This document shows positions 12,801-23,094 of a DNA stretch of 64,000 nucleotides, one piece after another. The position numbers and the translations under genes were made by a program. Under the pieces are notes generated by a model. The model had not been told where the DNA came from. It saw only the letters and a list, made by a program, of their open reading frames with translations, and did not search any database. The number at the start of each line of letters is the position of its first letter. Position 1 is the first letter of the stretch. The DNA is from Lineolata rhizophorae (lineage: Eukaryota > Ascomycota > Dothideomycetes > Lineolatales > Lineolataceae), in NCBI GenBank assembly GCA_010093515.1, contig MU001676.1:1064666-1128665 (forward strand), read 5' to 3'.

Positions 12801-13188
12801 AAAGCGAGGTACACAACCCGCGGTGCACATATCCTTCTTTTACGACACACAAACTTTCAGCCTTCTTCGTCGTCCCCATCTCTTATACCGTCTTCGCCCA
12901 CCCTCCAGACGCCCGTCTCTGGAGACTTCTGGGACCCAAGGCAACCCCTCAAAGGCGATCGAGCCACATCCTGCGCCGCCGCACCGCCGACACGCTGGCT
13001 TGGCATCGGAGCCCCGTCGCCATCTTCAAACGCGCCGGCCGTTCACACGCCAACCTCAGTAGTAGAAGGAGTAGTAGTAATAAAATACGCCAAAACAAAC
13101 GCTCAGACCGCATAGGATAAACACGCCTAGCCTCTTCTATTTCGCGCATATCACGACCACAAGATCCGTATCCCGTCGCCGCGCGATC
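9897..13188. other. Long intergenic stretch, no supported gene
   Basis: About 3.3 kb. Many overlapping short ORFs occur in GC-rich sequence (about 10,900-12,400), but none shows domains, a convincing start or splice continuity. The 3' part (about 12,500-13,188) is pyrimidine- and CA-rich and probably holds the promoter and 5' leader of the acetyltransferase gene. A trinucleotide AGT/AAT tract lies near 13,060-13,083. Confidence 0.45.
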
Positions 13189-14353
13189 ATGGCGCAGGTT
13201 TTAGCCTCTTCGGCCACCACCATTTCCATTCTCGAGGAGAAGAATCGCCCCGAGCAGCGCGAGCGCGTCCTCGCCGGTCCTACACCGGCGCCAGCTACCT
13301 CCGCCGCCAAGTCCGCCCTAACCAGCCTTCACAAACAGGACATTGCGTCCTCGACTAGCGCGCCCTCCTCGTCAAAGGCCGCTGCCAACGCGACCGTCAC
13401 AGCCGCCGTCCCTGCAACGACGACAACAACGGCACCGGCGCCCACTACCGGCCTGGCCGATCCGGACGGCCCGCGCGTGCTCCAGCCCTGCGAGTACAAG
13501 GGGGCGGCGGCGACGCTGGCGGAGGCGTTTGCGACGGACGACGTGGCGCGATATTTTATCGACACGCCGGATCGGGCGGGGTGGTCCATGGAGCGGAAGT
13601 GGGACTTGCACGTGTCCATTTTGGAGTACGTGACGTATGCGCATTGTTTGAAAGGGTTGGCGACGACGGTTGGGGAGGGGTATGGGGCGGTGGCGCTGTG
13701 GTGAGTTTGTTCTTTTTCTTTTTGCGTTGTTTGTTGGTTTGTGTTAAGGTTTTGGATTTGTTTGCTTTGGCGTCGTCTACGAAGCTAGAGGGGCTTGTTG
13801 GGAGACTAGGAGAGTGGGGTGATGTGGGCGGAGAGTTGGTGCCGGTTCCACAACACTGTTGTTGTACAGACGCTTTTCGATAGCGTTGTTTGCTAATTGC
13901 TGTCGGTTTGACACAACCCGCAGGATGCCGCCGGGCCGCAACATGGACGATCTCGTCACCATCTTTCGCAGCGGCATGTGGCGACTCAACTACCAGCTGT
14001 CGCGCGAAGGCAAGAAGCGCTTCTTCCACGAGTTCTTGCCGCTGCTGCACGACACCAAGGCCCAGGTTCTCGGCCCACGCGACGACGACGCCTGGTACCT
14101 CGTCTACATCGGCACGCGGCCGGCTGCACGCGGCAAGGGCCTCGCCAAGGCACTCATCTCGTCGGTCACGGACGTGGCCGATCGTGAGGGCCGTCCTTGC
14201 TACCTGGAGAGCAGCAATGCAATCAACCCCCCCATTTATAGGAAGCTGGGGTTCGAGACGCGCAAGACGGTCAGGCTACAGAGGGCCGAGAGGGACGTCG
14301 AGATGGATATTATGGTTAGGGAACCAGTGAAGAGCGCGGAGAGGGAGAAGTGA
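13189..14353 (+). CDS. GNAT-family N-acetyltransferase, 313 aa, 2 exons
   Basis: Exons 13189..13700 and 13924..14353; the 223-base intron (GTGAGT..CGCAG) is phase 2 and rebuilds Trp171. The first 95 or so residues are Ala/Thr/Ser-rich low complexity. The catalytic part follows: VLQPCEYKGAAATLAEAF, then WMPPGRNMDDLVTIF, RFFHEFLPLLHDTKAQVLG and motif A with the acetyl-CoA loop YLVYIGTRPAARGKGLAKAL (RGKGLA at 240-245). It ends with PCYLESSNAINPPIYRKLGF and DIMVREP. This is a widespread but uncharacterised fungal GNAT family; the acceptor substrate is unknown. The start ATG has a good context (ATCATGG). Confidence 0.9.
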
Positions 14354-15509
14354 GTGGGTAGCTACTCAGGGATGAACACCTGAACGGATGGGACTACTAG
14401 AGCCTGTTCGCAGGTGTCGTTCGAGGGACGAGCTTGGCGGGGTTAACTCCGTCATTGTCGGCCCATGAGATAAGCTACGCTAGTGGAGCATAGGCGCGGG
14501 AAAGGAGCGGGACCGACTAAATTGGCACGCCACGGTCGCTATCGGGTTTGGGCCTAGATTGCTATGACCGGTACTGGGTAAGTTTCCTTTTCCTTTGGGT
14601 TAGATTGAGTCTCGCAGGTCTTTGGTATCTCAGCAGGCTCTTTTGCCCTGCACTCTGCATCCCGTTCAACACAGGATCTAGGCACATCTTTTGGCATAGA
14701 ACGCAACTCTTATGTACGTAGCCAATTGGGCTCTACAATGAAGGGACATAGCACAGTATTTGCTCTCTACTATACGGCGTAGAGCAAAACGTAACTGGTG
14801 CAGTGTGAGGTGCTAGAGGCAGCCCAGCTTGCCCGCACGAGCTGGGCCCCGGAAACAGTTCCACGCAGGCGCGGAATCGACCCCGCACTCCGCACCCCCA
14901 GGACCCTAGGAATGCGGGGTAGTCACCACCCAATCATTCCCCACGTTATCCTCGTAAGCTGGCTTTAGTGCCCGGCACCTTGGAGAATAGGTAGCCGGCA
15001 GCCGCCGCCCTTTGCTACGCGTGCGGAATTTCGGCGACGCACTACGATGTTGTTGTGCGGGAGGGTTAGGGCCCTTGCTGGGACTGGATGCCGAGACGAA
15101 AGTGTCGAGTGGGGCGGAGGTGCGTAGAGTGTATAAGGATGGGCGGAATAGGCTAGTAAGAGTGATCCCCCTAGGTTAGTTTTACCCTTGCTTTACCTAG
15201 GTAGCCGGGCGGTTAAGAGACGAGATATTTCCGCGAGGGACGGGTCAGGTAGGTAGGCAGGGAGCAGTGGCCGAGGAACAGATGACGGCGGCAAGGTGGA
15301 GGATTCGTCTTTATTAGCAGGGTGCACGAACACCGTCATCTCGCCTTTCGTCTGTCATATTTTGCTCCTCACTCGTCTCTAAGGGGAAACAGAACAGAAC
15401 AGGCCGACCTCCTCACTTGTCCCTTCTGTTCTCCGCCCTCGTCCACTCCACTCCACCCTCTCTCCGCCCCCCACCTAGTTACCTATCCACCTACCTACGA
15501 CTCTCCACA
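14354..15509. other. Intergenic, no gene seen
   Basis: About 1.15 kb between the acetyltransferase and the P450 gene, on the same strand. The last 150 bases are pyrimidine-rich, as expected for a fungal core promoter and 5' leader. Nothing else is recognised. Confidence 0.45.
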
Positions 15510-17279
15510 ATGTTCGCCCTCCTCCTCTCCGCCCTTCGCGCGCATCCCGTCCTCTCCCTCCTCCTCGTCGCCATCCTCGCGCCCCTAACCAGCCTCGCCC
15601 AGACCGAGGTCTCCCGGCGCCGGCGCCGGCTCCCCTCGCTGCCCGGCCCGCCCGGCCTCCCCGTCGTCGGCAACCTGCCCTCGATCCGGCGCGCCAACGC
15701 GGCCGAGGTGTACCGCGGCTGGGCGCGCACCTACGGGGCGCTGTACCAGATCAGCCTGGGCAACGTGCCGGTGGTGGTGGTCAACAGCGGGGCGGCGGCG
15801 CGCGAGCTGTTCGGCGGGCACGGCGCCGCGCTCAGCTCGCGGCCGGTGCTGCACACGTTCCACAAGGTGCTGAGCAACACGGCCGGCACGACGATCGGGA
15901 CGAGCCCGTTCAGCGAGAGCTTGAGGCGGAGGCGCAAGGGCGCGGCGAGCGCGCTGAACAGGCCGAGCGTGGCGAGCTACGTGGGGCATCTGGACGAGGA
16001 GACGCGGGCGTTTGTGCGGGAGGCGCTGGAGGCGGGGGAGAGGGGGAAGAGGGGCGTCGACCCGCTGCCGTTGATCCAGAGGCTGAGTCTCAGCCTGGCG
16101 CTGACGCTGAATTGGGGCACGAGGATGGAGAGCAGGGACGACGAGTTGTTCGACGAGATCACCGAGGTCGAGGACGAGATCAGTCGCTTCCGGAGCACGA
16201 CGGGGAACTTGCAGGACTACGTGGCGGTGCTGCGGTGGGATCCGAGGAGCTGGTTGGGCGGCGGCTGGGGCAGCGCCAGGGCCCGCGAGATGCGCAGGCG
16301 CAGGGACGTGTACTTGAAGAAGCTGAACGACGACCTGGACGAGCGGATCAGGAACGGCACCTACAAGCCGTGCATCCAGGCCAACGTCATCCTGGACAAG
16401 GAGGCCCGGCTGAACAAGGAGGAGCTGACGAGCATCAGCCTGACGATGCTGTCGGGCGGGCTGGACACCATCACGACGCTGGTGGCCTGGGCCATCGCGC
16501 TGCTGGCCCAGCGCCCGGATATCCAGGAGAAGGCCTGCGGGGAGATCAGGCAGATGTACGGCGAAGAGCAGGCGCTGTGCGATGCCTACGACGACCAGAA
16601 GTGCGCGTACGTGGTCGCGCTAGTCAGGGAGTTCCTGAGATTCTACACGGTTCTGCGGCTGGCGCTGCCGAGGGCCACGGTCAGGGACATCGTGTACGAG
16701 GGCGTGCGGATACCGGAGGGCACGACGGTGTTTCTGAACGCGTGGGCTTGCAATATGGGTGCGTTGGTTTCCCCCCTGTGTCAATCCATCCACTGTGTTC
16801 TCCGTTCACTTGCGCTCGATTGAGCCCTTTGCTTTTCCACTCCGACGACATTGTTCTGTTCCGAACCTACACCGACTGACCTTGCCTCACTCATCGCCCA
16901 CTCCGCAGACGCGGCCATCTGGCCCGACCCCGAGACCTTCCGCCCCGAGCGCTGGCTCGAGACGCCCGACGCGCCGCTCTTCACCTACGGCCTCGGGTAC
17001 CGCATGTGCGCCGGCTCGCTGCTGGCCAACCGCGAGCTGTACCTCATCTTCATGCGCGTGCTCAACGCCTTCGAGATCGTCAAGCGCACCGACGTCGACG
17101 CGCACCCCGTCTCCGGCAGCGCGGACCCGACGAGCCTGGTCACGATGCCGAGGCGGTACGAGGTCGTGTTTAGGCCGCGCAACGAGAGGGCGTTGAGGGA
17201 GGCGTTGACGAGGGCCGAGGGGGAGGCGAAGGGGCAGGAGAAGGAGGAGAAGGAGAAGGAGAAGGTAGGGGGCCTTTGA
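15510..17279 (+). CDS. Cytochrome P450, CYP504-like (phenylacetate hydroxylase type), 539 aa
   Basis: Exons 15510..16758 and 16909..17279; the 150-base intron is phase 1 and rebuilds Asp417. An N-terminal hydrophobic anchor (about residues 2-30) is followed by basic residues and the hinge LPSLPGPPGLPVVGN. Other landmarks are the I-helix SGGLDTITT, the ExxR motif EFLR, RPERW (428-432) and the heme loop FTYGLGYRMCAG, with heme-ligand Cys450. Strings such as VLHTFHKVLSNTAGTTIGTS, RRRKGAASALNRPSV and TGNLQDYVAVLRW match what I recall of CYP504 enzymes. These ER-bound monooxygenases hydroxylate phenylacetate or its hydroxy forms on the way to homogentisate. Subfamily A or B cannot be settled by eye. 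No other homogentisate-pathway gene is nearby. The Glu/Lys-rich tail is unusual. Confidence 0.88.
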
Positions 17280-18072
17280 TCCGGAGAGGCGGGCAGGGGT
17301 GTCGCTGGAGATTCGGTTAATGCACTCGTATATTGCTGCATGGTGCCAAAACAAATGTCAAAACATAGCAAAATAGGAAAACAAAGGATTCAGATCATGT
17401 GCGAAAAGGCCCCATTGAATAGCCGGCTTTGGACTGTCCAGTCGCTCGATGAGCGGGCAGTGATGGACTCGACCAGGGTGAAACCTGCCGAGACTTGCGC
17501 CGCGGCCCCTGCGCCCTCTCAGCCACGAGTCCACCTACGTAGCAGCAATGACGGCGCACTTGGCGTCGCTTCAACGCCGTCTCCGTCAACGCGCCGCATC
17601 CCATCGCGAATACGATTGAAATGCGCCCGTTCCGAATGACATAACGACGTCGCCCGCCAGGTACGCACCCGAGCGCATTGCATCGAGCGGAGGAACCGCT
17701 CCGCGCGCGGCTGGCCGCCCCTGGGCTGCCGCAGCCCTGCAGAAGAGCGATGCTAGCACCAACAACACGGCCACCGAGACCAAGAACGACCACCACCACG
17801 ACCACGACCACAACCGCGGCGACCGCAACCGCAACAGCAACGGCGCCCACCACCCTATGACCGACCTCGGCGGGCGGCAACGCGCCCGCGGCCGCCAGCC
17901 GCACAGCCGCAACCCCTCCGACAGCACCAACCCCATCGCCAGCCCTCCTCCGCACTACTCCACCACTACTACCACGACGCCGCACCACTACTACCACCAC
18001 ACGACGCACTCGTCGTCGTCGTCGTCGTCGGGGCCCGTCCCGGGGCCCGCTCCCGCACCGCCCACGTCCGCC
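17280..18072. other. Intergenic / 5' leader of the next gene
   Basis: About 0.8 kb. The proximal half is low-complexity (ACC/CAC repeats). An in-frame ATG at 17857 would add 72 Thr/His/Ser-rich residues to the following protein. Confidence 0.4.
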
Positions 18073-20916
18073 ATGGGCGCCACAGCCTCGCGCCTCTTCG
18101 CGCCGCGGCCGGACGAGGAGCTCGCGTACTCGAAGCGCGACGACGACCACGGGCGCGGCAGGCCGCGGCGCCCGCAGCACCATCACAGCCACGGCGACCC
18201 GCCGCCGTGGCGACGGCGCGGGCGCTGGCCGCTGCTGCTGCTGCCGCCACCGCCGCTGCGGTACCGCAAGAGGCGGCTGGTGGCGCTGGCGGCCGCCGCG
18301 CTGCTGCTGTGGCTGTTCCTGCGGAGCGCGCCCGCGGCCGGGCCGTGGCCGGCGCTGGCGCCGCAGCGGGACTCGGCTGGCTTTGAGGGGCGGAGGGGCG
18401 GCACGCAGCAACAACACCGAGACAGAGGAGGAGGAGGAGAAGGGAAGCACTACTACGGCGCAAGCGTGCCCTTGGACGAGCCGACGGGCGCGCCGCCCCG
18501 GGGCCCGCTCGACGAGCCCGACGAGACGGCGGCGGGCATGCCGCCGTCGCCCTTCTACTACAACGGCCAGGTGCGCTTCTTCCGGCTGGCGACGACGCTG
18601 CACCGGGCGGCGAGCGTGCGGTCCGCGGGCCGCAGCGTGCTCTTCGCCGCGGCGGACCTGCGGGCCGCGGCGACACTGCTGCCGCTGGCCTGCGACATGG
18701 CCCGCTGGAACCGGAACTACGTGCAGTTCGCGCTGCTGGGGCGCGACGCGGTGCCCATGGCGGCGGTGCTGGCGGCCAGCGGCGTGCGCGACTTCGACGA
18801 GCGCAGCATGCAGACGAGCGGCGGCGGCGACGGCTACTGCGCCGGCGTGTACTGGCACGACGCGCGCCCCGACTACGCGGCCTACAGCTCGGACGCGCGG
18901 GCGGAGACGGCGGTGCGCGCGGCCATGGACCACGTGCTGCGCATCGCCGGCCCGCGCGTCACCGTCTGGGACGCGGCGCCGGGCGTGGAGCCGGCCTTCT
19001 TCGCGCGCGGGCTGCGGGCCAAGGCGGCCCAGCACGGCCATCCGCTGCTGGCGCTGCCGGCCGGCGCCGCCGAGCGCCTCGCCTGGCTCACGCGCCTGGA
19101 CGCCGGCGCCCTGGCCGCCTGGCCGGCCGCCCGCGTCGACGTCGTCGTGCGCGCGCCGCAGCATGCCCGCCGCCCGCACGCTTCAGCCGCGCTGACCCGC
19201 CTGCTCCGCTCGCTGGCCGCCGCCGACTACGCGCCCTGGCGCCCGCCCCGCCTCGTCGTCGACCTGCCGCACGCCGTCGACGGCCCCGCGCTGCGCTTCC
19301 TCGAGGCCTTCGTGTGGCCACCGCCGCGCCCCGGCCTCGCGCACTGGGACGACGAGGCGGCCGGCGGCGAGGCCGGGGCCGAGGGTCCCGCGGCGGGAGC
19401 GGCGGGTGCAGCAGGAGGAGCGTCGCGCGGTCGTGGTAGCAGCGGTCACCAGGACCCGAACCTGCTGGTGCTGCGCCGCCGCGTCTCGCCGGCGCCGGAC
19501 CCGCCGCGCGACGCCGCCGCGCGCTTCCTCGAGCTCAGCTACCCGGCCGGCAGCATGGGCCCCGGCAGCGCGATCCCGGGCGCGGCGCCGCCGTCGGGGA
19601 CGCCCGGGTCGGGCGACGCGGGCGGCGCCGCCGCCCACGTCGTGGTGCTGAGCCCGCACGCTGAGGTCGGTGAGCTGTGGTTCCACTTCGCCATGTACGC
19701 GCTGCTGGAGTACTGGTACGGCGCGTTTGGGAGCGCCGAGGCGGGCCGGGAATTGTTTGGCGTGGCGTTGGGGCCGCCGGAGCCGCCGGCAAAGAGTAGA
19801 GAGGGAGGAGCGGAGAACGAGGAGGAGGATGAGGAGGAAACGAAGGTGGCGTGGCCGACGATGGCCGAACTGGGCGGCCCGTACGGAGCGAACGCGGCGC
19901 AGGACGAAGGCCCCTCCAAGAACGTCGACGACCCGAACGCCCCCGCCCCGTTCCTATATCAGCACCCTTCGCACGACGCCGTGCTCGTCTTCGGGCCGCG
20001 TTGGGCCGAACTCCAGTCCTTCGTCGCGCTGCGCGGCGCCGGCATGCTGCCGCGCTCCTCCTCCTCCGCGACCGACCCCGACGCCCGCGAGCCGCCCGTT
20101 CCCCCGCCCCGCCGCCCGCGCGAGCTCCCGGACCCCGCCGCCGCGCCCGCCTGGGCCGAGTACGCGCTCGAGCTCATGCGCGCGCGCGGCTACGCCGTGC
20201 TCGTGCCGGCGCTGGCCGCGCCCGGCGACGCGCTCGTCGCGCTGCACCGCGAGCTGCTGGGCGCCGACGCCGCCGCGGCGGACGCCCGCGACGACGACGA
20301 TGACGACGGCGACGCCCGCGAGCCGTATCTGAGGCCGCGCGTGAGCCGTCGCCCCGCCAAAGAGTCCGCGCAGCCCGCGCTGCTGCCTGCGGCCAGGCCC
20401 CTGACTGCCGCGCTGCCGCTCGACGCCGATTTGCCCGAGCTGTCGCACTTGCCGCGCGTGGCGCGCGGTGGGGCGCGGGTCGACGCCGTGGCGGCGGCGG
20501 AGGAGGCGGGGCGGTTCGCAGAGGAGTTTAGGCGGGAGGTAGGGGGGTGTGGCGGCGGTGATGGCGGCGGTGGTGGCGGCGGTGGTGAAGCGGGGCAGAA
20601 GAAGGGGTGGAGTCCGCCGGAGAGAATGGGGAGCGCGAGGGATTTGTGGTGTAGGGAGGGGTTCGCGGGTGTGGACGAGGGGGTCGTGGGCGCGGTGTGG
20701 GGGTGGGAGGATGGTGGGGAGGAGGTGCTGGTGGAGGGGGAGGACGAGGCGTGGGAGGAGGTGCGGAGGGTGATAGAGGGGCAGGAGGAGATGGGTGCGG
20801 ATGGGGAAGAGACGAGTGGTGGTCTGGATGAGGTCGAGGAGAGGGACGCGATGGCGGGTGCGACGACGGAGCCGGAGCCGGACGCGGGAGAGGCAGAGGA
20901 CAAGGCGGAGGTGTGA
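18073..20916 (+). CDS. Type II membrane protein resembling fungal GT2-like glycosyltransferases, 947 aa
   Basis: Single exon, extremely GC-rich. The start at 18073 (GCCATGGG, strong context) opens MGATASRLFAPRPDEELAY; an in-frame ATG at 17857 is a weaker alternative. A basic cytosolic tail is followed by one transmembrane segment at about residues 69-87 (VALAAAALLLWLF), giving a Golgi-type topology. The lumenal part has conserved-looking blocks: RNYVQFALLGRD, VYWHDARPDY, RLAWLTRLDAGALAAWPAAR, LTRLLRSLAAADY, HVVVLSPHAEVGELWFHFAM and EYALELMRARGYAVL. The order and wording match my memory of an uncharacterised ascomycete GT2-like family. The donor, the acceptor and any DxD motif are unconfirmed. 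Low-complexity acidic, Gly-rich and Ala-rich inserts inflate the length. Long antisense ORFs here are shadows of high GC. Confidence 0.72.
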   Translation: MGATASRLFAPRPDEELAYSKRDDDHGRGRPRRPQHHHSHGDPPPWRRRGRWPLLLLPPPPLRYRKRRLVALAAAALLLWLFLRSAPAAGPWPALAPQRDSAGFEGRRGGTQQQHRDRGGGGEGKHYYGASVPLDEPTGAPPRGPLDEPDETAAGMPPSPFYYNGQVRFFRLATTLHRAASVRSAGRSVLFAAADLRAAATLLPLACDMARWNRNYVQFALLGRDAVPMAAVLAASGVRDFDERSMQTSGGGDGYCAGVYWHDARPDYAAYSSDARAETAVRAAMDHVLRIAGPRVTVWDAAPGVEPAFFARGLRAKAAQHGHPLLALPAGAAERLAWLTRLDAGALAAWPAARVDVVVRAPQHARRPHASAALTRLLRSLAAADYAPWRPPRLVVDLPHAVDGPALRFLEAFVWPPPRPGLAHWDDEAAGGEAGAEGPAAGAAGAAGGASRGRGSSGHQDPNLLVLRRRVSPAPDPPRDAAARFLELSYPAGSMGPGSAIPGAAPPSGTPGSGDAGGAAAHVVVLSPHAEVGELWFHFAMYALLEYWYGAFGSAEAGRELFGVALGPPEPPAKSREGGAENEEEDEEETKVAWPTMAELGGPYGANAAQDEGPSKNVDDPNAPAPFLYQHPSHDAVLVFGPRWAELQSFVALRGAGMLPRSSSSATDPDAREPPVPPPRRPRELPDPAAAPAWAEYALELMRARGYAVLVPALAAPGDALVALHRELLGADAAAADARDDDDDDGDAREPYLRPRVSRRPAKESAQPALLPAARPLTAALPLDADLPELSHLPRVARGGARVDAVAAAEEAGRFAEEFRREVGGCGGGDGGGGGGGGEAGQKKGWSPPERMGSARDLWCREGFAGVDEGVVGAVWGWEDGGEEVLVEGEDEAWEEVRRVIEGQEEMGADGEETSGGLDEVEERDAMAGATTEPEPDAGEAEDKAEV

Positions 20917-21460
20917 GGAGAGTGGTTGGTTCAGGGAGGGTTTCTTTCATTTCTTTTAGCTGCGGGTGCATGGCTGCTTGCGTGTTGAAGTGGACTGGAT
21001 TAATTCCTTTTTTGGGGGAGGACGTAGACCGGGGGAGACATTTCTGTTCCGGACTTTGGCTTTGAGCGAATTAATTCATTGTTGCCATTCGTCGGGTTGT
21101 GCCCACTTTTAGATATCATGTACGGCGTTGTCCTTTTCTTTTATTTCCTCCTGACCTTTGTGTTAGACTAAGAGGAACTATTGCCTAGGATTGCGATGGT
21201 GGAAAAGTCAGTGATGTCGGTCCGGAATTAGTGATTCATTCTTGTGTGGTGCTAGAATATTTCTGGGGCAATAAAAGAATTTGTTGCTACAAAGCACATC
21301 TGTGAAGTGGATGTTGTTAACTTTACTGCACTGAGAAAGGGGAGTATAGAACGCTAGATATTATTTGTGTGGGGATGTATTTAAACTATATATATCATTT
21401 AGATAGGAAAATTGGCCAAATTCTGAGCTGAGGCTAGTTTGAATCAGCCCTAGACCACTC
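20917..21460. other. Intergenic, AT-rich, nothing recognised
   Basis: 3' flank of the GC-rich membrane-protein gene. Composition drops sharply to AT-rich at about 20,990 and stays so to the tRNA gene. Confidence 0.4.
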
Positions 21461-21549
21461 GGTTGTATAGTGTAGTGGTTAGCACTCGGGATTTTGACTG
21501 CTCCAAAGCGAAAATTCCCGCAACCCCGGTTCGATCCCGGGTACGACCT
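21461..21549 (+). tRNA. tRNA-Gln (UUG) with 17-base intron
   Basis: The acceptor stem pairs GGTTGTA (21461-21467) with TACGACC (21542-21548), with one G:T pair. The D arm contains TAGTGTAGTGGTTAGCA. The anticodon stem CGGGA/TCCCG flanks a loop TT-TTG-A, giving anticodon TTG at 21494-21496. The T arm is CCCCGGTTCGATCCCGGG. An intron of about 17 bases, starting one base after the anticodon (21498-21514), is in the standard eukaryotic position. The mature length would be about 72 bases plus CCA. Its core closely resembles fungal tRNA-Gln genes. Confidence 0.92.
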
Positions 21550-22461
21550 AAGTTCGTAATTCAGGATTTGACTTTTTTTTTTCCGTCTTTTCCTACTTTA
21601 ATATTTATGCTCACTATGTATTTCAACATGTTTCACTTTTAAATTTGTTTTACCTTTATTGAGTATCTGCACTCCTCGTGCAAAAGTGCATTACCTAGAC
21701 TCAACCTCAAACAAACTTCGGATGGCGAGGGAATACTCCGTTGTTTTCATCCTTTGAATAAGGGAGACTTGTTTTGGCCAAACTTAGGTTCATTTACTCC
21801 GTATTGGATAGACCTTTTTGCTTCGGATGTTTTGGGTTTTCCGCTCTCAATTACTTAGACTATGCTATATCTCGCGACGAGCTGTAAATTCTTTAGTTTA
21901 TGAGATCATGCTATACTACTTTTTCTTTGCACACATGTGACTCGTTTATCAAGATTGCGACTTCGTTACGATCTAGAATGGTTCGGGCTAAACTTCTAGC
22001 ATCAATATACAGGTCGCCAACCGCCCGCTACAACAGCAGATTCAAATGGCGTATGCTATTGAAGCATCATTTAGTTCTCGGCCAATAAATAATCTATCGC
22101 TCGATTAGGTTGCTCGGCCGATGAGAATATGCCTCGACACAGTCGGAATGATTTCTCGAGAACTCAGACCATGCTAAGTAGCCGTTACAGAACCGATAGT
22201 GCGCAAAATTCGGATCCAAATGTAGCACTCAATATGTCTAACGCACAGGTCTTGCTCTGCAGGAAGCTATATGGTTAACGTCACACTTCACAGAATAAAA
22301 GAGTCGTACTATTCTATAATGTAATGTAGCATTTTAAGACTCTAGCAATCTTAACAGTAGAGAATGGCAAGGGAAAGTTGCCAGACGCATAGACAAGGCT
22401 TGGCTTGCGTCTAACTTGAAGCAAAACCGGGTCGGTACGTCAAGTACAAAGGCAACTATAC
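21550..22461. other. Intergenic, AT-rich, nothing recognised
   Basis: About 0.9 kb downstream of the tRNA gene, with T-rich runs directly after it as expected for Pol III termination. Only short, featureless ORFs. Confidence 0.4.
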
Positions 22462-23094
22462 TCAAATAGTTGGAGTACCTGTGATGAGACTGGCCGCTAT
22501 ATATTTTGTGACCATATACACAAAATACGAGTGCTTTCCTATGTATTCAACGTCCGGGAGTCGCTGAGTGTCGAAGAGATAGAAATACGGGCGCCACTTG
22601 TCCGAGAGTGCCGGGTCGTTCTTGATGTACGCCCAAATCTTTTGTGTCATCGGTCGAGGAAACCAGTCGACGAAGCGCATCTCATCCATCAACTTAGTGA
22701 CTCCATAGCAGTCCTCCTCAATCATGAAGTCCAACGGCCAGCCAGCAAAGCTGTCGATCATCTGATAATATTTTATCGCATTCATGAGGAGCGTGATGCT
22801 ATCCTCCGGCTGAGCGATTCCAGCAGCGCTTATCTTCCAAATAATATTGCGCGCATTGCCAACGGTAGTTCCAGACTCTTCATTTTGGGCCACCCGAAGT
22901 ACTTCGTGGTTTGAGTGGGACCGAATCCAGCTCCAAGGTATCAGCTCATATCCGACGAAGTTGGTGTAGTCCGTATCTGAGCTCAGATCATCGGTCGGGT
23001 ATACAGCAAGGATAAACTGCGTATTGAGCTGGTAGATAGGAATTTTGAGTTCCAGATCCGGAATCGGGGCTATTGCGACCATTTGAGAAGTCAT
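22462..23094 (-). CDS. Hypothetical protein, 210 aa
   Basis: An uninterrupted ORF with ATG at 23094 and TGA at 22462. I do not recognise the family. It has no signal peptide and no transmembrane segment. The composition is rich in Trp, Tyr, Asp and Ile, as in a folded soluble domain; examples are FVGYELIPWSWIRSH, SFAGWPLDFMIEEDCYG and NDPALSDKWRPYFYLFD. The length and coherent amino-acid use argue for a real gene despite AT-rich surroundings. A donor-like GTACTC lies just before the stop, so the true C-terminus could be spliced and longer. It is isolated, with the nearest protein gene over 1.3 kb away. Confidence 0.5.
   Translation of the reverse strand: MTSQMVAIAPIPDLELKIPIYQLNTQFILAVYPTDDLSSDTDYTNFVGYELIPWSWIRSHSNHEVLRVAQNEESGTTVGNARNIIWKISAAGIAQPEDSITLLMNAIKYYQMIDSFAGWPLDFMIEEDCYGVTKLMDEMRFVDWFPRPMTQKIWAYIKNDPALSDKWRPYFYLFDTQRLPDVEYIGKHSYFVYMVTKYIAASLITGTPTI

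Noticed and set aside
17857-18072. 72-residue N-terminal extension of the GT2-like protein
   Set aside because: Thr/His/Ser low complexity with a weak start context; the ATG at 18073 has a near-optimal context and begins the sequence expected of the family.
17395-19179. 594-aa minus-strand ORF overlapping the GT2-like gene
   Set aside because: Arg/Val/Ala-only composition typical of the antisense of GC-rich coding sequence; no domain. The plus frame has a strong start context, a membrane anchor and family-like blocks.
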